Assembly (NCBI RefSeq): GCF_900090045.1
Contig: NC_041788.1
Coordinates: forward strand, 2,537,501 to 2,601,500
Direction of reading: 5' to 3'
Length of the DNA: 64,000 bases
DNA from: Plasmodium malariae
Taxonomy: Eukaryota; Apicomplexa; Aconoidasida; Haemosporida; Plasmodiidae
Made by a program: the position numbers and the translations under genes. Below, piece by piece: positions 32,701-45,900 of the stretch (positions are counted from its first letter, which is position 1; each line of letters begins with the position of its first letter). The notes beneath the pieces were generated by a model that saw only the letters and a list, made by a program, of their open reading frames with translations, searched no databases and was not told where the DNA came from.

Positions 32701-32714
32701 CGAAAAATAAATAA
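29703..32714 (+). CDS. RIO1: RIO1 atypical protein kinase
   Basis: Single exon, 1003 aa. RIO1 motifs in order: TRDKRATVNSVLDNRTLLIL (about 49-68), the nucleotide-binding loop GVVSSGKEAYVF (about 82-93), the ATP-anchoring Lys in FATKVYNTSILIFKKR (Lys near 330), the flexible-loop region EGEFRFRNAYTKNRNPRKMV, hinge VMSMLG, catalytic loop VHADFSEYNLLY (Asp447) and metal-binding IDVSQSMEHDHP (Asp464). RIO1 binds pre-40S particles and drives late 18S rRNA maturation. Between the P-loop and the lysine strand about 230 residues are inserted, mostly (E-E-M)n; the tail carries Ser-Asp-Val-His repeats (LSDVHKSD) and a basic C-terminus. All catalytic residues are present, so activity is expected despite the insertions. 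Confidence 0.95.
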   Translation: MLKRKKKETDYSYGKFENYGYSKKISNEVKVSLKEGEKLSSKFRNRGLTRDKRATVNSVLDNRTLLILKKLKDNLLNEIYGVVSSGKEAYVFNSLKILNNEELHYVEEILLTYMEKRYNRRGDSAPSGRGDEWEEREEIEELEETDENEEIEKVEENEEMEEMEEMEEMEEMEEMEENEEMEEMEEMEEMEEMEENEEIEKVEENEEMEDMEEMEKREEYELYEGSEQCDYSALPNGNESPGSCEAEGYVNLGQENYSPRRQISHSHSEKREDMKMEDVVMLRESEETFDIIDILGKISKMKYKNDNYISTIFKEKKKKKKQVVISFATKVYNTSILIFKKRSQYMEGEFRFRNAYTKNRNPRKMVKQWSEKEFRNLRRILIHGLRCPYPLVLKSNVIVMSMLGTLDRACPKMKDLNLSVIKWKELYVECICILRLLFCNCKLVHADFSEYNLLYFCNHIYIIDVSQSMEHDHPFALEFLKRDCLNITNFFKKKIGNVGKEEKRGDGGNVDGSGDSGNVDVDDDNNNNGTHQLCNEYDCKNLNEDYISRIQKSYIYKNTAKMNCNNNVLPSRDALHHGSNNNTPIASLVNEKFYSKVHILPLKKLFDYIVSSNLPEDISHFIEKDKKKIFVNPLEIMYLQIYGLIKNTTCIPKLDFKKIRTNRIYFEKLKRATCYYVTKIAVEKNNELHFKKYCSHKDEIEEQVFLRSWIPAYLNEITDLRAIEKDLKLLKKGKSVVSQFVSNNGNDNMDTSHKKTNNTHSEFIERCDRNELNKCVVATHFDNEIRREHLNNKGTIYLAQRGEATGSCKIKHIQREDSAHKESCEEDVYDGCDQHDEHDGNDEHRENGEDKENRKNYKEETMLSLLNGKKLSKPFENLTSLNDLSHVRESDLSDVHKSDLSDVHKSDLLDVHESDLLDVHESYLSDVHKLDQSDEHKSDQSNNENCCLQSEHEEIKFKGIIPEGVTRKEWSKLVKIQNRERRKHKIPKYQKKKKKKKVHSKNK
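30174..30345 (+). repeat. GAAATG hexamer/EEM-coding microsatellite in RIO1
   Basis: GAAGAAATG units coding Glu-Glu-Met, with interspersed GAAAATGAAGAAATT units, in a higher-order duplicate. It is in frame with the kinase on the plus strand. Confidence 0.85.
32375..32520 (+). repeat. 24-bp coding repeat in RIO1 tail
   Basis: Six copies of a 24-bp unit GATCTGTCGGATGTGCATAA plus ATCA, coding SDLSDVHK-like octapeptides, with drift in the last two copies. Confidence 0.85.
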
Positions 32715-34095
32715 GGATCCGCCTAAAAAATTAAGAAAAAAAAAAAGAAAAATTTTGGTGAGTATTTATATATATATATATATATGCATATACATATATA
32801 AACATATATTTCTCTGTAGAGATAAATTTTAAAAGTAAAAACATAAGCAAATTTTTTATGTGTATACACACTGATGGAAACACAAGAATTTTATGAATTT
32901 TTTTACGTTAATCCTGTGTATGGTTAATACGCTCTATAATTTTTATGAATAAGCACAAGGTACGTTGGTGGAAAACAACAGTTATTAAATGAATATACTT
33001 AGTGGTTAACAACTTAACATGTTCATAAAATTATTCTCTGTGCATAATTTTAACTGATGATGATGTATAAAATAATATATGGCATTTTTTTTTTTTTTTT
33101 TCATTTGTACTAGTTAAAATGTTTAACATTTGTGAAAATATTAGATTTCTATTTTTCTATGTTATCCTTTTTATATTTGTTCTATCGTATAGATAATATA
33201 TCAAATATCTCTTCATTTATTCTTTTTTACAACAATTTCTTTTTAATGTATTTGTTTTACTTTTGCTTTTATTAAAATTTTTTTATTGCATGTTAATAAT
33301 TTTCCATTTTTTTTTTTTTTTTTTACATTATAAACAGCTGAAATGTATGCATTTTATTCATACATTAAAATTTATCTAATTTTTCTTTCGTAAACTGCGT
33401 CTTTCAAAAACGCGCAAATGAGACATTTTTGAGACACTTTTTACTTTTACATCTTTAAACCTTTTCAAGCAAAAAAATACTTTTTAATTATCTCTAAATA
33501 TAAAGATATACCTTCACTTTTTTTTTTTTTTTTACTCTATATCAATCATATATATTTGATGCACGTGCACCCATATGTGTAGTACTTGCGTGTATACATC
33601 TTTTTTTTTTTTTTTTTTTTTTTTTATTTGCCACTTTGGTTATTTGTGCAACATTATTTATTTTTTTTGCTAAAAATAACTAAAAAATAAAAAGATCAAA
33701 AAATAGTTGATAGTATAAAGCGAGATAGAAACTATGAAATGAGTGATACTTTATAAGTGCATTCACTTTCATCTGAACTTTTACTAATAAGATAAAAAAA
33801 AAAAAAATAAAATAAAACTTTATCCATTACAAACTACGTTTCTGTGTTTTCGTATGTTTTCCTTTTTTTCTTTTTCCTTTCTGTTTGTTTTTTATTCTGT
33901 TTCCTTGTTTTTTTCGCCCTTTTTTAATTGTTTTTTCTTGTTTTTGTTCTCGCACATATGTAGTGAATGCGGATAAAAAAAAAAAACGAACAAATTAAAA
34001 ACTATGAACAAATAAATTTTCCTTTTTTTTTTAAAAAAAAAATGTGTCTTACCAATCTTGTCACTATTTCTTTTGATTAAATTCCGCATAAAAAA
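32715..34095. other. Intergenic between RIO1 and the zinc-finger-like gene
   Basis: AT-rich, poly-T blocks at 33085-33100, 33310-33324 and 33601-33625. The single minus-strand open frame here is of low complexity. No gene seen. Confidence 0.6.
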
Positions 34096-37000
34096 ATGGA
34101 CTTTTGTGAAGTGATAAATTTAAAGACGCAATGAACAAAAATATATTTTATTTTGTCATCTTTTATTTTGTCATCTTTTATTTTGTCATCTTTTATTTTA
34201 TCATGTTTTAATTTGTTATGCTTTATTTTGTTTTATTAAATTTTATTTTTGGGAAATTGCAGTTTTTACAAAGTGTTTTTTTGTCCTTTTTCGCTATTTA
34301 TTAGTATCCTATTAGTAGTTTAAAGGGAGTAAGCCATAGGCAAAGAACTACTGAATATTCTAAGGTAGCAAAATAACAACAAGATGAAATAAGACATACA
34401 CAAAATAAAATAAAAACAGTATATACATAAGAAGCAAGGTCCATACTTGTTAACACTGATACCAGTGCTTGTTTATGTTTTTTACTTAATTTAGGAACAT
34501 AATGGAATAACTAAGTTTTTTTTAAAAGATTTAATAAAAGAGTCATCACTAAAAAACAGTGATACTGTATCAGACAATAAGACAGAAAATAAGGAAAAGC
34601 ATACGAAGCAAAATGTAAAACGAATTTCAATTCAATTTTTTCCCCTTACAAGGAAATAATATGCATATGTGTATATGTACATATTTACTTGTATGCGCAA
34701 AAATGGTACAAGTTCAACTTTTCGCTTAAATTAGGACAAAAATCCGTCGTTTAATGTGTCCTACACTTGGGAAACTGATTCGATAAGCGGATTAAGGTAA
34801 AGTCATATATAACACGGTTTAATGCAATAACTGAAACATGTAAATTTATTATTAATTTATATATACTTTTCAGGTACATAAATGTTTTAAATAAAAAAGA
34901 TAAAAAAAAATTGGGTTTTCAGTGTAACTTAAAATTAACACGGAATAAAAAAAAAGCATATATACACGCATATATGTATGCATGTACATATATTAATATA
35001 TTTATTTGTTTGTGTCCCCTTTTAAAGGTATTTACTGTAGAGATAAACAGCTCTTTAAAAAGAAAAACAGCGTGTTATACCACATGGTTACATTTAATCA
35101 TGGCTTAAAATCAAGTGTTGTAGAAGAACTAAAGGTATCTTTTTATAATTTTATTTGCTAATATTTGTTATATATACATATATATATATATATGCATAAT
35201 GTATGTGTAGTAAATCGCTATTTTTTATGTTTCATTTTTCATACTCTCATTATTTTTAATATCCTAAGTTAAGAAAATATGGAAATCTGTGTTTTCGTAA
35301 TATTAGTCTTTTTTTAATAAGTTCCCATAAAAATAAGTAAATTGCAATTTTTAAGTGATCCATTTTGAACTCCTTTTAATGAGCGCAAATTTGTTACAAA
35401 CATTTTATCATATGAGCATATAGATGCATGCATGTACAAATATGTATACATGAACACATCTCCCTTTTCCTTTTTTGGTGCAAGCTTAATGAGAGAACCT
35501 CAGACGACAGACTAAATTTTATCAACAATTTCGATGTAAAAAAACGTATAGAGAAAGAGAAAGAAAAGGAGGAGAAGGAGAAGAAGGTGAATCTGAAGAT
35601 AAAGCAGCAGGAAACTCAAAAAGAATCTTTTAATGATTACAGTTTAATTAAACTTGAAATAGAATTTGTCTCAACCTTATATTTATTAACGTATGAAGAA
35701 TTGGAAGCGTTGTATTTTTTTTTTTTTTCGGAAAATCTTTTTCCTCTTAATGATAAATATATGAATAAAGAAAATATAATTGAAAAATTTTTAACAAGTA
35801 TAAGTTCCATTTCGAATAAATATTCCAGTACAATTAAAGCGGGTATATATATATATATTTTTTTTTTTTTTCCCATGTTGATGTACTGCACTTAAACCTA
35901 CTATTGTATATCACCACATGTGATGATCTAATGGCGCTTTTTTTTTTTTTTTTTATTTAACTTCTTACAATTCACCCTTGAAATATATTTACTCCTTCTT
36001 CTACCTCTTTTGATTTTCCCCTTTTTAGCGTATAATGTGCCTAACTTAAAAAATGACGTGCAATATATAACATTGAGTGAATACCTAAACGAGTTAAAAG
36101 ACTCGTTTGAAAAAGATAACAATTTAAAACATAATCCAGATGTAGTAGATGAGGTGGGCACTACAGAAATGAGTATCAAGAACGATAAAGAACATGAGGA
36201 AGAAAAAGAAAAAGAAAAAAAAGACGAACAAAATGAAAAAGAAAGAAAAAAAGTAGAAGAAGTAGAAGCAGATGTAGAAGTAGGAAACACAAAAAAAGAA
36301 GATACGAATGAGGGTCAGAAACATGACCCAGAAAAAGGAAATGCAAGCACCATGATCTACAATACTGTAGAAAAAAATAAAGAGTATGTACTAGAAAAGG
36401 AGATTGAACAGTCGCACGAAAGAAATAAAGAAAATATACAACAGGAAAGAGAAACAGCCATCAAACATAACGGAGGAGGTGTTGTAAAAAATAACGAAAT
36501 GGATTCTGTAGGAAAAAAAAAGAAAAAAAGGAAAAAAGAAAGAGATATGGATATAGAAACATTAGACGGAAAGGATCATATATTAATAAATTTAAATGAC
36601 TGTGACATCATCAAGCATAATGATAAATTATTCATCAATTTAACTGCACAAAAGGAAACAAAAGATGATAAAAGAAATAAAGAAAAAAAAACTTTTCTCA
36701 TAATTAATAATAAGGAAGTAAATAATGTGCAAGTGAGTATGAGTTCAAGTGAGGAGGTCTTATATGAAAATATAAACAATAATGAAAGTATTATCCCTAT
36801 TAAGGAGAACAAGGAAAATAGTAGAAACATTTTACTAAATATGAATAAAGTGATCAGGAAAACTGCAAAAAGAAATGCAGAAAATAAAAAAAGCACTACG
36901 AATGCATGTAAAATGCCACGATCCATTGGAACAAATTTTAAACCTGAGAATATCGAGTTGAGTGAAAATTCAAAAATTAATGATTTAGGAAAAAGATCTT

Positions 37001-38172
37001 CCCTTGGAACAAATTTAATGGAGAAACAAGAAACCGGAATAAGTGCATTATCATGTAGTAATACCACTCATGAGGGAACCTCCGTAAATGTATCTAAACA
37101 GAGCGTAGGTCAAGGAAAGCCTTCAACATATACAGACAAATTAATTGAAGAAAATATGGACATGGCGAATAACGCGAATAAAGAAAAAAAAGTGATAAAT
37201 TGTAATGAGATAAAATATTCTAGGGAAAATCAAAATAAATGTTATAATATTATAGACGAACAACAGCTAGGTAACCACCCTAATAATCCCTTTACTGTAA
37301 TGAATACTAAAGACAATAGGAATATCGCAGGAAAACGAAAAAAAAAAAATACGTCCGATGACAGCAATATAGAAATAAATCAAATGAGCATTGATGATTG
37401 TAAAAAGAACGATACTGCAACGATGGATAATGATGCAAAAAAAATAAAGCTGTGCTCAAAAAATATTTCAAAGTTTGTGTTTTTCGACGATGTTAACTGT
37501 GAAGCGAGGGAAGAGGAAAAGAAAGAGGAGGATGAACGTAAAGATACGGGTAAAGATACTGGTGCAGATAAGAGTGATAATACGGGAGAAAGTACACTTA
37601 GAGATACAGACCAAAATATGGACATAGATGGAGCCGATAAAAAAAAAGATCACAAGAAGGAACGTGGCAAAGCAACAATTAGAAGAAGGAATAATTGTAT
37701 TCCTCGCACAAATGAGATAAACAAAAATAAAAGGATAATGAACAAAATAGAAAGGGAAAATAAATTTATTCGTAAAAAGGAAAAATATAAAGCACAACAA
37801 CACTGTTCATCACTCATACACGAAAGAATAGTCAAAAGGAACCCTTTCATGAACAGCGCAGGTAATAATAAAACAAGCAGTAACAATAAAAATTATAGCA
37901 TAAAAGGAAAATCACAGACAAATAAAAAAACATGTATTAAAAATATTTATGAACAAGGTATTGGTATATTTGAAGGAGACAGCGAGAATATATTGCATGG
38001 AAAGAAATTCATTGATAAATCTGAGAGAAAGAAATCTGAAAATAGATGCACCTTCTTAAAAAAAGAAATTAAACAGCTATGTAACTTGTCCAACGATAAT
38101 ATAATTCAATATAATGATATAAATTTATCGTGCACACGTTCTCACAGAATATCCCGTTATACAAAAATTTGA
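34096..38172 (+). CDS. Eight-exon unknown protein with a C2H2-like zinc finger
   Basis: Exons: 34096-34110, 34305-34364, 34495-34614, 34735-34796, 34874-34923, 35028-35134, 35485-35842 and 36029-38172, all in frame, about 971 aa. Exon 1 is MDFCE, with a weaker donor GTGATA. The conserved part is confined to the small exons: YPISSLKGVSHRQRTTEYSK, EHNGITKFFLKDLIKESSLK, NPSFNVSYTWETDSISGLRY. Next comes FQCIYCRDKQLFKKK with SVLYHMVTFNHG, a C-x2-C-x14-H-x5-H arrangement created by the exon 5/6 splice. Exon 7 has a Lys/Glu helix and SLIKLEIEFVSTLYLLTYEE. Exon 8 is a 714-codon Lys/Asn/Glu-rich, low-complexity tail with many basic clusters, suggesting nuclear location. Family not recognised. An alternative exon 5 donor at 34964 would add repeat-like residues. 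Confidence 0.75.
34141..34230 (+). repeat. TTTTATTTTGTCATC 15-bp repeat in intron 1
   Basis: Four to five copies of TTTTATTTTGTCATC within the first intron of the eight-exon gene. It is pyrimidine-rich and lies upstream of the exon 2 acceptor at 34304. Confidence 0.75.
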
Positions 38173-39481
38173 AATGTTTAATAAATAACAATATATGTGT
38201 TAAAATGTTCAAATTAATTTTAAAAGATTTAAATCTTTTTCTTCTTTATTTGTTCTTCTGCTTCCCTTTCCTTTTATTTACATGTTTCACTCTTTTTCCC
38301 CTTTTTTTTTTTTTTTTTTTTTTTTGTAATATAAAAAAGGTTTGTGAACAATTTTAAAATTTTTGTTTCGTTTTGTTTCGTATTGTTTCGTATTGTTTCG
38401 TATTGTTTTGCTTTGTTTTGTTTTTTTTATATTTAAATTTTTTTTTTTTTTTTTTACATAATGAAATTGACAATTGTTTCTTATACTTTCATACTTTTAT
38501 ATTTTTTTTTTTTAGTAATTTTAACATTGCTGACGGTAAATTTCACATTTCTAATATAAAAATAGATACATAAAAATGATTTATATATATATGCATATAT
38601 ATATATATTTAAATAAATTAATATAAAATTTTTTTAACTTTTAATTAGATTTTACATTTTACTTATTCCTAATTAAATAAATATATTTTTTTTATTTATA
38701 TTATTTCTCGTATGAATTTTATTTTTCCTATTTTTTCAATTTTTGTTTTGTTAGTTATTTTTTTAATTATATTATATGTACATGTATATTTTTATACGTA
38801 TATATTTTGATACGTATATATTTTGATACGTATATATTTTGATACGTATATATTTTGATACGTATATATTTTAATATGTATATATTTAATTATTCATTCA
38901 AAAAAATTGTAAGTACAATTTATCACTTTTCCATTTTTTTTTTTTTTTAATTATAAAATATATTATAAAAAAGCAAAAAATGGAAGGGAAAGTGAAATTA
39001 ATAGATACCTTCAATAAATGAACATATATATATATGTAACATATATACGTTCGTATGTATGTATATACAATATAATATTCTTTAACTTTGTGTTTTTCTG
39101 TTGAACAAAAACACAGAATTAAAAATAAAAATAGTAAATAAAATGCAAATAGATCAACAAATTGTATATTTTAGTAATATTTTTATTATGTATAATATGT
39201 GTAAATTTTTTTTAAAAGCAATATGTACTCGAAAGTATGGGCGCAGTTAAGTATATATAGATATATATATATCATACACATGTACATAATGTGCTTATGT
39301 ATATATAAATATATATATATAGAATAAGTCAGAAATTAGACTATAATATTTTTTGTTATATCGTAAAATTTTTTAATCAATTTAAGAATTAAACAAGTTC
39401 GATATAACCAATGATAATAAATTGTTTTGAAGTATAAAAAAATTAAAAAAAAAAAAAAGAGAGAGAACATAAACAAAAACA
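38173..39481. other. Intergenic/promoter region upstream of Rab2
   Basis: Contains GTTTTGTTTCGTATT repeats (38361-38425), a 16-bp array (38795-38885), poly-T tracts and TATATA-rich promoter-like sequence. Short T-rich open frames only. Confidence 0.6.
38795..38885. repeat. TATATTTTGATACGTA 16-bp tandem repeat
   Basis: About five and a half copies of a 16-bp unit, the last with TTAATATG substitution, 600 bp upstream of the Rab2 start. Confidence 0.85.
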
Positions 39482-41084
<1,603 letters not shown>

Positions 41085-41841
41085 GTTTTTGTAATGACCA
41101 CTGGCATGCTTTTTTACAGTATTTTCATGTATATATATGTGTATATGTATATACATTTTTATATGCGTATGTATATGTACATTCTTTATAATTAAATATT
41201 ATTCATAAAAAAAATGACTAGTTAGTTTTTTTTTTCTTTTTTAAAATTATATTTTAATAATATTTTATTGCATGATTTAATTTATTGTTCTTGGTTTTTG
41301 CTTTTTTTTTTCTTTTTTAGTGTATGTGTATATTAATTTGTTCATTTATATTTAAAAATGCAATTTTTTTTTTTTCTTTTTTTCTTTTTTTTTATATTTC
41401 TAAATTACTTAAATTTTATTTATTAAAATTTAAAATAAGAGGAAAAAAAGAAAATCAGAAAATATTTACTTTTTTTTCTTTTTTTTTTTAATTTTTTTTT
41501 TTTTCCAATTTTCACATTCTACGTGAATCGCAAATTTTAAAAAGAGAAATAGGCAAAATAATAGTTTATTTTCACTTCGCTTAAAAATATTATAAGAAAC
41601 AAGAAAAAAGTATCAATGCGTATATGCTTATAGAGCATATGAATATGAAGGAAAAAAGTATAACGATAAAGTTTGTATGTGTGTATTATGTATGTATGTG
41701 TATTATATACACACGCATAAGCGAATGCAGTAAAAAAAATATCTTACTATGAATGTTTTAATTATTTATTTATTATTTTTTTTTTTTTTGATACTTGAAT
41801 TTTCACATTAAATTTTTTAGTATTCCTTAGTTTTATTTGTT
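41085..41841. other. Intergenic between convergent Rab2 and unknown gene
   Basis: Two 3' flanks meet here. It is AT-rich with poly-T and a few GTATATG repeats. No gene seen. Confidence 0.6.
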
Positions 41842-42999
41842 TTATGTACTGTGAATAGTGTCATAACTGTGGGCACTGTAATGACATAAACAATCATTTT
41901 CAAATACATCTGCGGAATAATTGTCGTGAAAGTCATTATCTGCAGAATCATTCCTACTAATATTATCGCTTTCTTCACTAGTACAATCATATGAAGATGA
42001 ATAATACTCGTTTAAATAATTTGCACAGTACATATTTTGCTCTACTGTTGTTTCTGTGTTATAAATCTCATATATTTTTCTTTTTTTTTTTCTTCTTTTT
42101 TTTTTATATATCTCTTTTATTTCTTTATCACTGTTTTCCAAGTTTTTCTCTCGTTTGCTGCTGTTGCAACTTCCACTTTCGCTTTGTTCATCTTCCCCTT
42201 GATGGTCGTAACACTGTGATGAAACGTCTATCGCTATATTTACAAAATCCCTTTTTTTGTCGTTTAAACGATTCTTTAAAAATTTATACTCTTCAGAATT
42301 TTTATAAGTAGTTGCATTTGTATACCCATTATATAAATAGCAATTTTTTATACTTTCATTTGCTTCGTCCTCATCATATTCTAACGTCTCATAAGATAAC
42401 ATTCCATTTTCTAAATAGGAGCTGCTATATAAATCATCATTTTCATTAGTTCTACTATCATCGCTAGATTGTGTTGTGTTATAATTCGATTCACATGTGG
42501 AAATTTGATTATTTAAAAAGAAAGAACTACTATATTCAGGTTCTAAATGTGTTTCATTATTATATAGGTCAATTATATAATGCTCACTTGGATTATTTTC
42601 ATATATCTCTTCTGTATATATATTTGTTTTATTTTTCACTGCATTACCTTTTTTTTTTATTATTTTATCTTCGTATGTTGTAATTTTTATGCGCTCTAAT
42701 TTTCTATTGATAATTTTGTTTCTTAAAAAAAAATTACTTATAGGTTGTTTGTAATTGCTAATTTTATAATATGTATTATTACACAAAATTGCAAATACAT
42801 TATTATATATATATTTAGTATATAAATTAATAAATTTGGTTGTAGATTTATTTAAGATTGTGGTAGAGTAACTCCTGCATATAAGATCCAAAACTATTTT
42901 AAATGTTTCCTTAATTACACTAACTTTCAAGGCTAATTTTTTTAATCCTCCTTTTCCCAATAATTCATGTGGTATCCTTGAAAAATGTTTCCATAGCAT
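41842..42999 (-). CDS. Unknown 385-aa protein, Asn/Asp/Ser/Tyr-rich
   Basis: Single exon with ATG at 42999. I do not recognise it. The first 115 residues are better ordered and basic-hydrophobic (MLWKHFSRIPHELLGKGGLK, KVSVIKETFKIVLDLICRSY) and could include a mitochondrial-type presequence or a small helical domain. The rest is acidic and polar (Asp/Glu/Ser/Tyr) with one basic cluster KKKRRKKKRK near 300. There are no clear membrane segments. The N-terminal block is the only part likely to be alignable between species. It is the last gene on the left side of the centromere. Confidence 0.7.
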   Translation of the reverse strand: MLWKHFSRIPHELLGKGGLKKLALKVSVIKETFKIVLDLICRSYSTTILNKSTTKFINLYTKYIYNNVFAILCNNTYYKISNYKQPISNFFLRNKIINRKLERIKITTYEDKIIKKKGNAVKNKTNIYTEEIYENNPSEHYIIDLYNNETHLEPEYSSSFFLNNQISTCESNYNTTQSSDDSRTNENDDLYSSSYLENGMLSYETLEYDEDEANESIKNCYLYNGYTNATTYKNSEEYKFLKNRLNDKKRDFVNIAIDVSSQCYDHQGEDEQSESGSCNSSKREKNLENSDKEIKEIYKKKRRKKKRKIYEIYNTETTVEQNMYCANYLNEYYSSSYDCTSEESDNISRNDSADNDFHDNYSADVFENDCLCHYSAHSYDTIHST

Positions 43000-45900
43000 C
43001 TTTTTATGGTTGTTATAAAAAATTAAATTTTCCCGTTACGAAAAACCATAATTATATTGTTTACAAAAAAAAATTAAACTTTACAAATAAATAAATAAAA
43101 TAAAACAAAACAAAATAAAATAACGAAGATATATAAAATAATGAAATATAACAAACGGGTTATTTAAAAAGATTAAAAGTAAACATTAAATTGAACTTCA
43201 ACAATTAATTCAAAACATATAGGGCCATTTATGCATGTATTGAATTCTTAATGTATATAACTTTATTTTAAAAATGTGAACATATATTATGGTAGTGTCT
43301 TCAAAATGTTATAATATCATGACTATATGAATATAAAGAAACGTAAGACAAAAATAAACATAAAAAAAATTCTTAAATAATTTTAATTTTTTTTGAAAAA
43401 TAATATATTTATAGCACCATATATTTTTATCCGCATATTTGAGGATAGCTTACGAGTAAAAAGAGAAAAGCTTGTAAGGAACAAATAATAAGCTCTACAC
43501 GAAAAAAAAAAAAAGAAAAAAAAGGAAAAGTGTAAAAGTTGAAATTTAAGCTTGTAAATTATAAATTTTCATTTTTTTATAATGAACTAGCTTTTTTTTC
43601 TACAATTTTTATCAAGCAATATTCATTTATTTTCCAGTGTGCAAAAAAAAAAAAAAAAAAAATTAATCCTTATATATATATACATGTAAATATGGCATGC
43701 ATGGGCTTGAAGAACAATGAAATAAATTTTTTTATAGGATCTATCGTTAAAATGAGAAAATTATACCTTAAAAAAATTAACTTTATAGAAAACTTATATA
43801 TCCATCCTTTATTATAAAAATAAAGCTTACACACAAACCTCCTTTCTATTTTTCGCTAGCTTATAAATTTAAAATATAAAATAATTAAAAATGTTATTAA
43901 TTTCATACATATATGTATATGTGAACACTTAATATAAAAACATTTATAAATATTTTCCATAAGACTGTAAAATTCCCATTCGCTCTTTTTAATTTTCCAC
44001 TTTGAGTGTGTAAGCAAAAAAAAGCCAAAATTATAATATAATTATTCTTGGAAAATCATATTACACTACATATTTTTGTAAATACTTCTTATTCACATAA
44101 AATTTTTATCATTTTCTATAATTCGTGAAAATAAAAATATCTGTAAATAAATGAGAACCACAACAACGGATAGTAAACAAAATTTAAAAATTTTTCAAGA
44201 ACAAATATAACTTATTTTCCCACTACTACATTTTTGCAATCTCTTATATATTATTTTCACATGGGACCTTTTTTCTCATAACGCAACATAGTAAATATCG
44301 AAATGTAATGATATTATAATATAAATGTATATATATATATATACATAATACATTGAAATTTAAAACTAATCCTGGTTTCACGTTATTTTATACATTATAA
44401 ACATGTGTTCTACATTGTTCCAAGTTTTTTTTTTTTTTTCTTAATGTAAAATGAAACTTAATGTTTAGAAGGCTTTAATAACATGTAATTAATGCAATTT
44501 TATATAAAATATGAGTTACCTATTTTTTATTAAAATATATATATATGTTTACTATTTTATTGTTTTACTATTTTTTTCATTTGTGTTCACATGTAGTTTG
44601 TATATTCATTCAAAATAACACAAAAGGAGCATTTATATGAAAATTTTTTAACTTTTATTGATTAACCAAGGTTATAGAAAGTGTTTTACACAATAATTAC
44701 ATTTACTATTTCCCTAATAGCAAATTCTTTATTTTTACTTTACTGATGTATTATCATGCTCATTTTTTTTTTTTTGAAATTATAAAAGAAAATAAGTAAA
44801 GATATACGTATATATAATGAAAAAAAAAGAATGTTAAAAGATTTTTTATTAATATTAACACATTTCTATATTTTTAAAATTTTTACTCTTTCTTATTTTT
44901 AATCGTCCGTAAATTCTACGTAAAAAATAAAATAAATATGGCTTTCTCAAGTGCGGCTAACAATTTTCCTTTTGTGTTGTTGTATCAATAAATACTTTTT
45001 TACTATACACACATTAAGCACAATAAATGTTCTCAAAAAATTGAAGTACATATTCACTAACAAAAAATTCAACCAATAAATGGTTATCCATTTTAAAATA
45101 GACTATTTATATTTATATATGAATAAAGGTTAAAATTGTAAAATAAAATTATGCATTATAATAGTAACTTGTGAAAAAAATTAATTTTATTCCCCCTCAA
45201 ACTTCTTATTTTTTAATAAAAAAAATAGAGGGATATTAGGAATATGCTTTCTTTACTATTACATGTAACACTAAAAGAAGTAATATACAAATCCTTTTAT
45301 TATAGAACTACATAATCCTTAATAATAAAAAAAAAAAATAAATTTAAAATTTTCTCTTTTTTAATTTTTTATTTATTAAATGCTCTATTCTTTTAATTAT
45401 TATAGTTTTAAAATCCTATACTTTTTCGTTAAATATTTTTAATACAACAGAATTATTCCTTTTAAAAGTATTTATCATTGTACATATATGAATTAAATAT
45501 ATTAAAAGAACATTATAACAATAAATATACTGTTACTCATGTGTAATAGTGTAAGCAGAGGGTCAAAAAATTTTACGTTGTAATTTAATTAAGATAGTCC
45601 TAGTAAATAACTACAAGTCGTTCTATTTTTGCCTCTATGTTATCTTATTGGGATTTGAGAGTGAACTTCATGAATTAAAGTGTAACCATTTTTTAGTAAT
45701 TAAAAAGGAAAACAAAAAATAACAATTGAGGAATAAATGTTAAAATTTTTTAAATATTATTATTAATAGATAAAACTCTTATTACACAATTATTTCTAGA
45801 AATAATTATCTGAACCATGATAGAAAAAATATAGAAGATAATTATCTATGGAAAATATATGGAAATTTGTATTTTGAACATTAAAGAAGCAGATTCTTAA

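Noticed and set aside
34911..35108. Continuous 65-codon plus-strand frame across exons 5 and 6 of the eight-exon gene
   Set aside because: It includes the repeat-like AYIHAYMYACTYINIF stretch and stops at once; splicing from 34923 to 35028 instead keeps the frame and produces a sensible Cys/His motif.
42037..42311. Plus-strand Phe/Cys-rich frames opposite the 385-aa gene
   Set aside because: Antisense shadows of the Lys/Glu-rich coding sequence on the minus strand.
43539..43817. 92-codon plus-strand frame in the pericentromeric block
   Set aside because: It contains Lys and Phe homopolymer translation and no recognisable motif; poor start context and no conserved-looking core.
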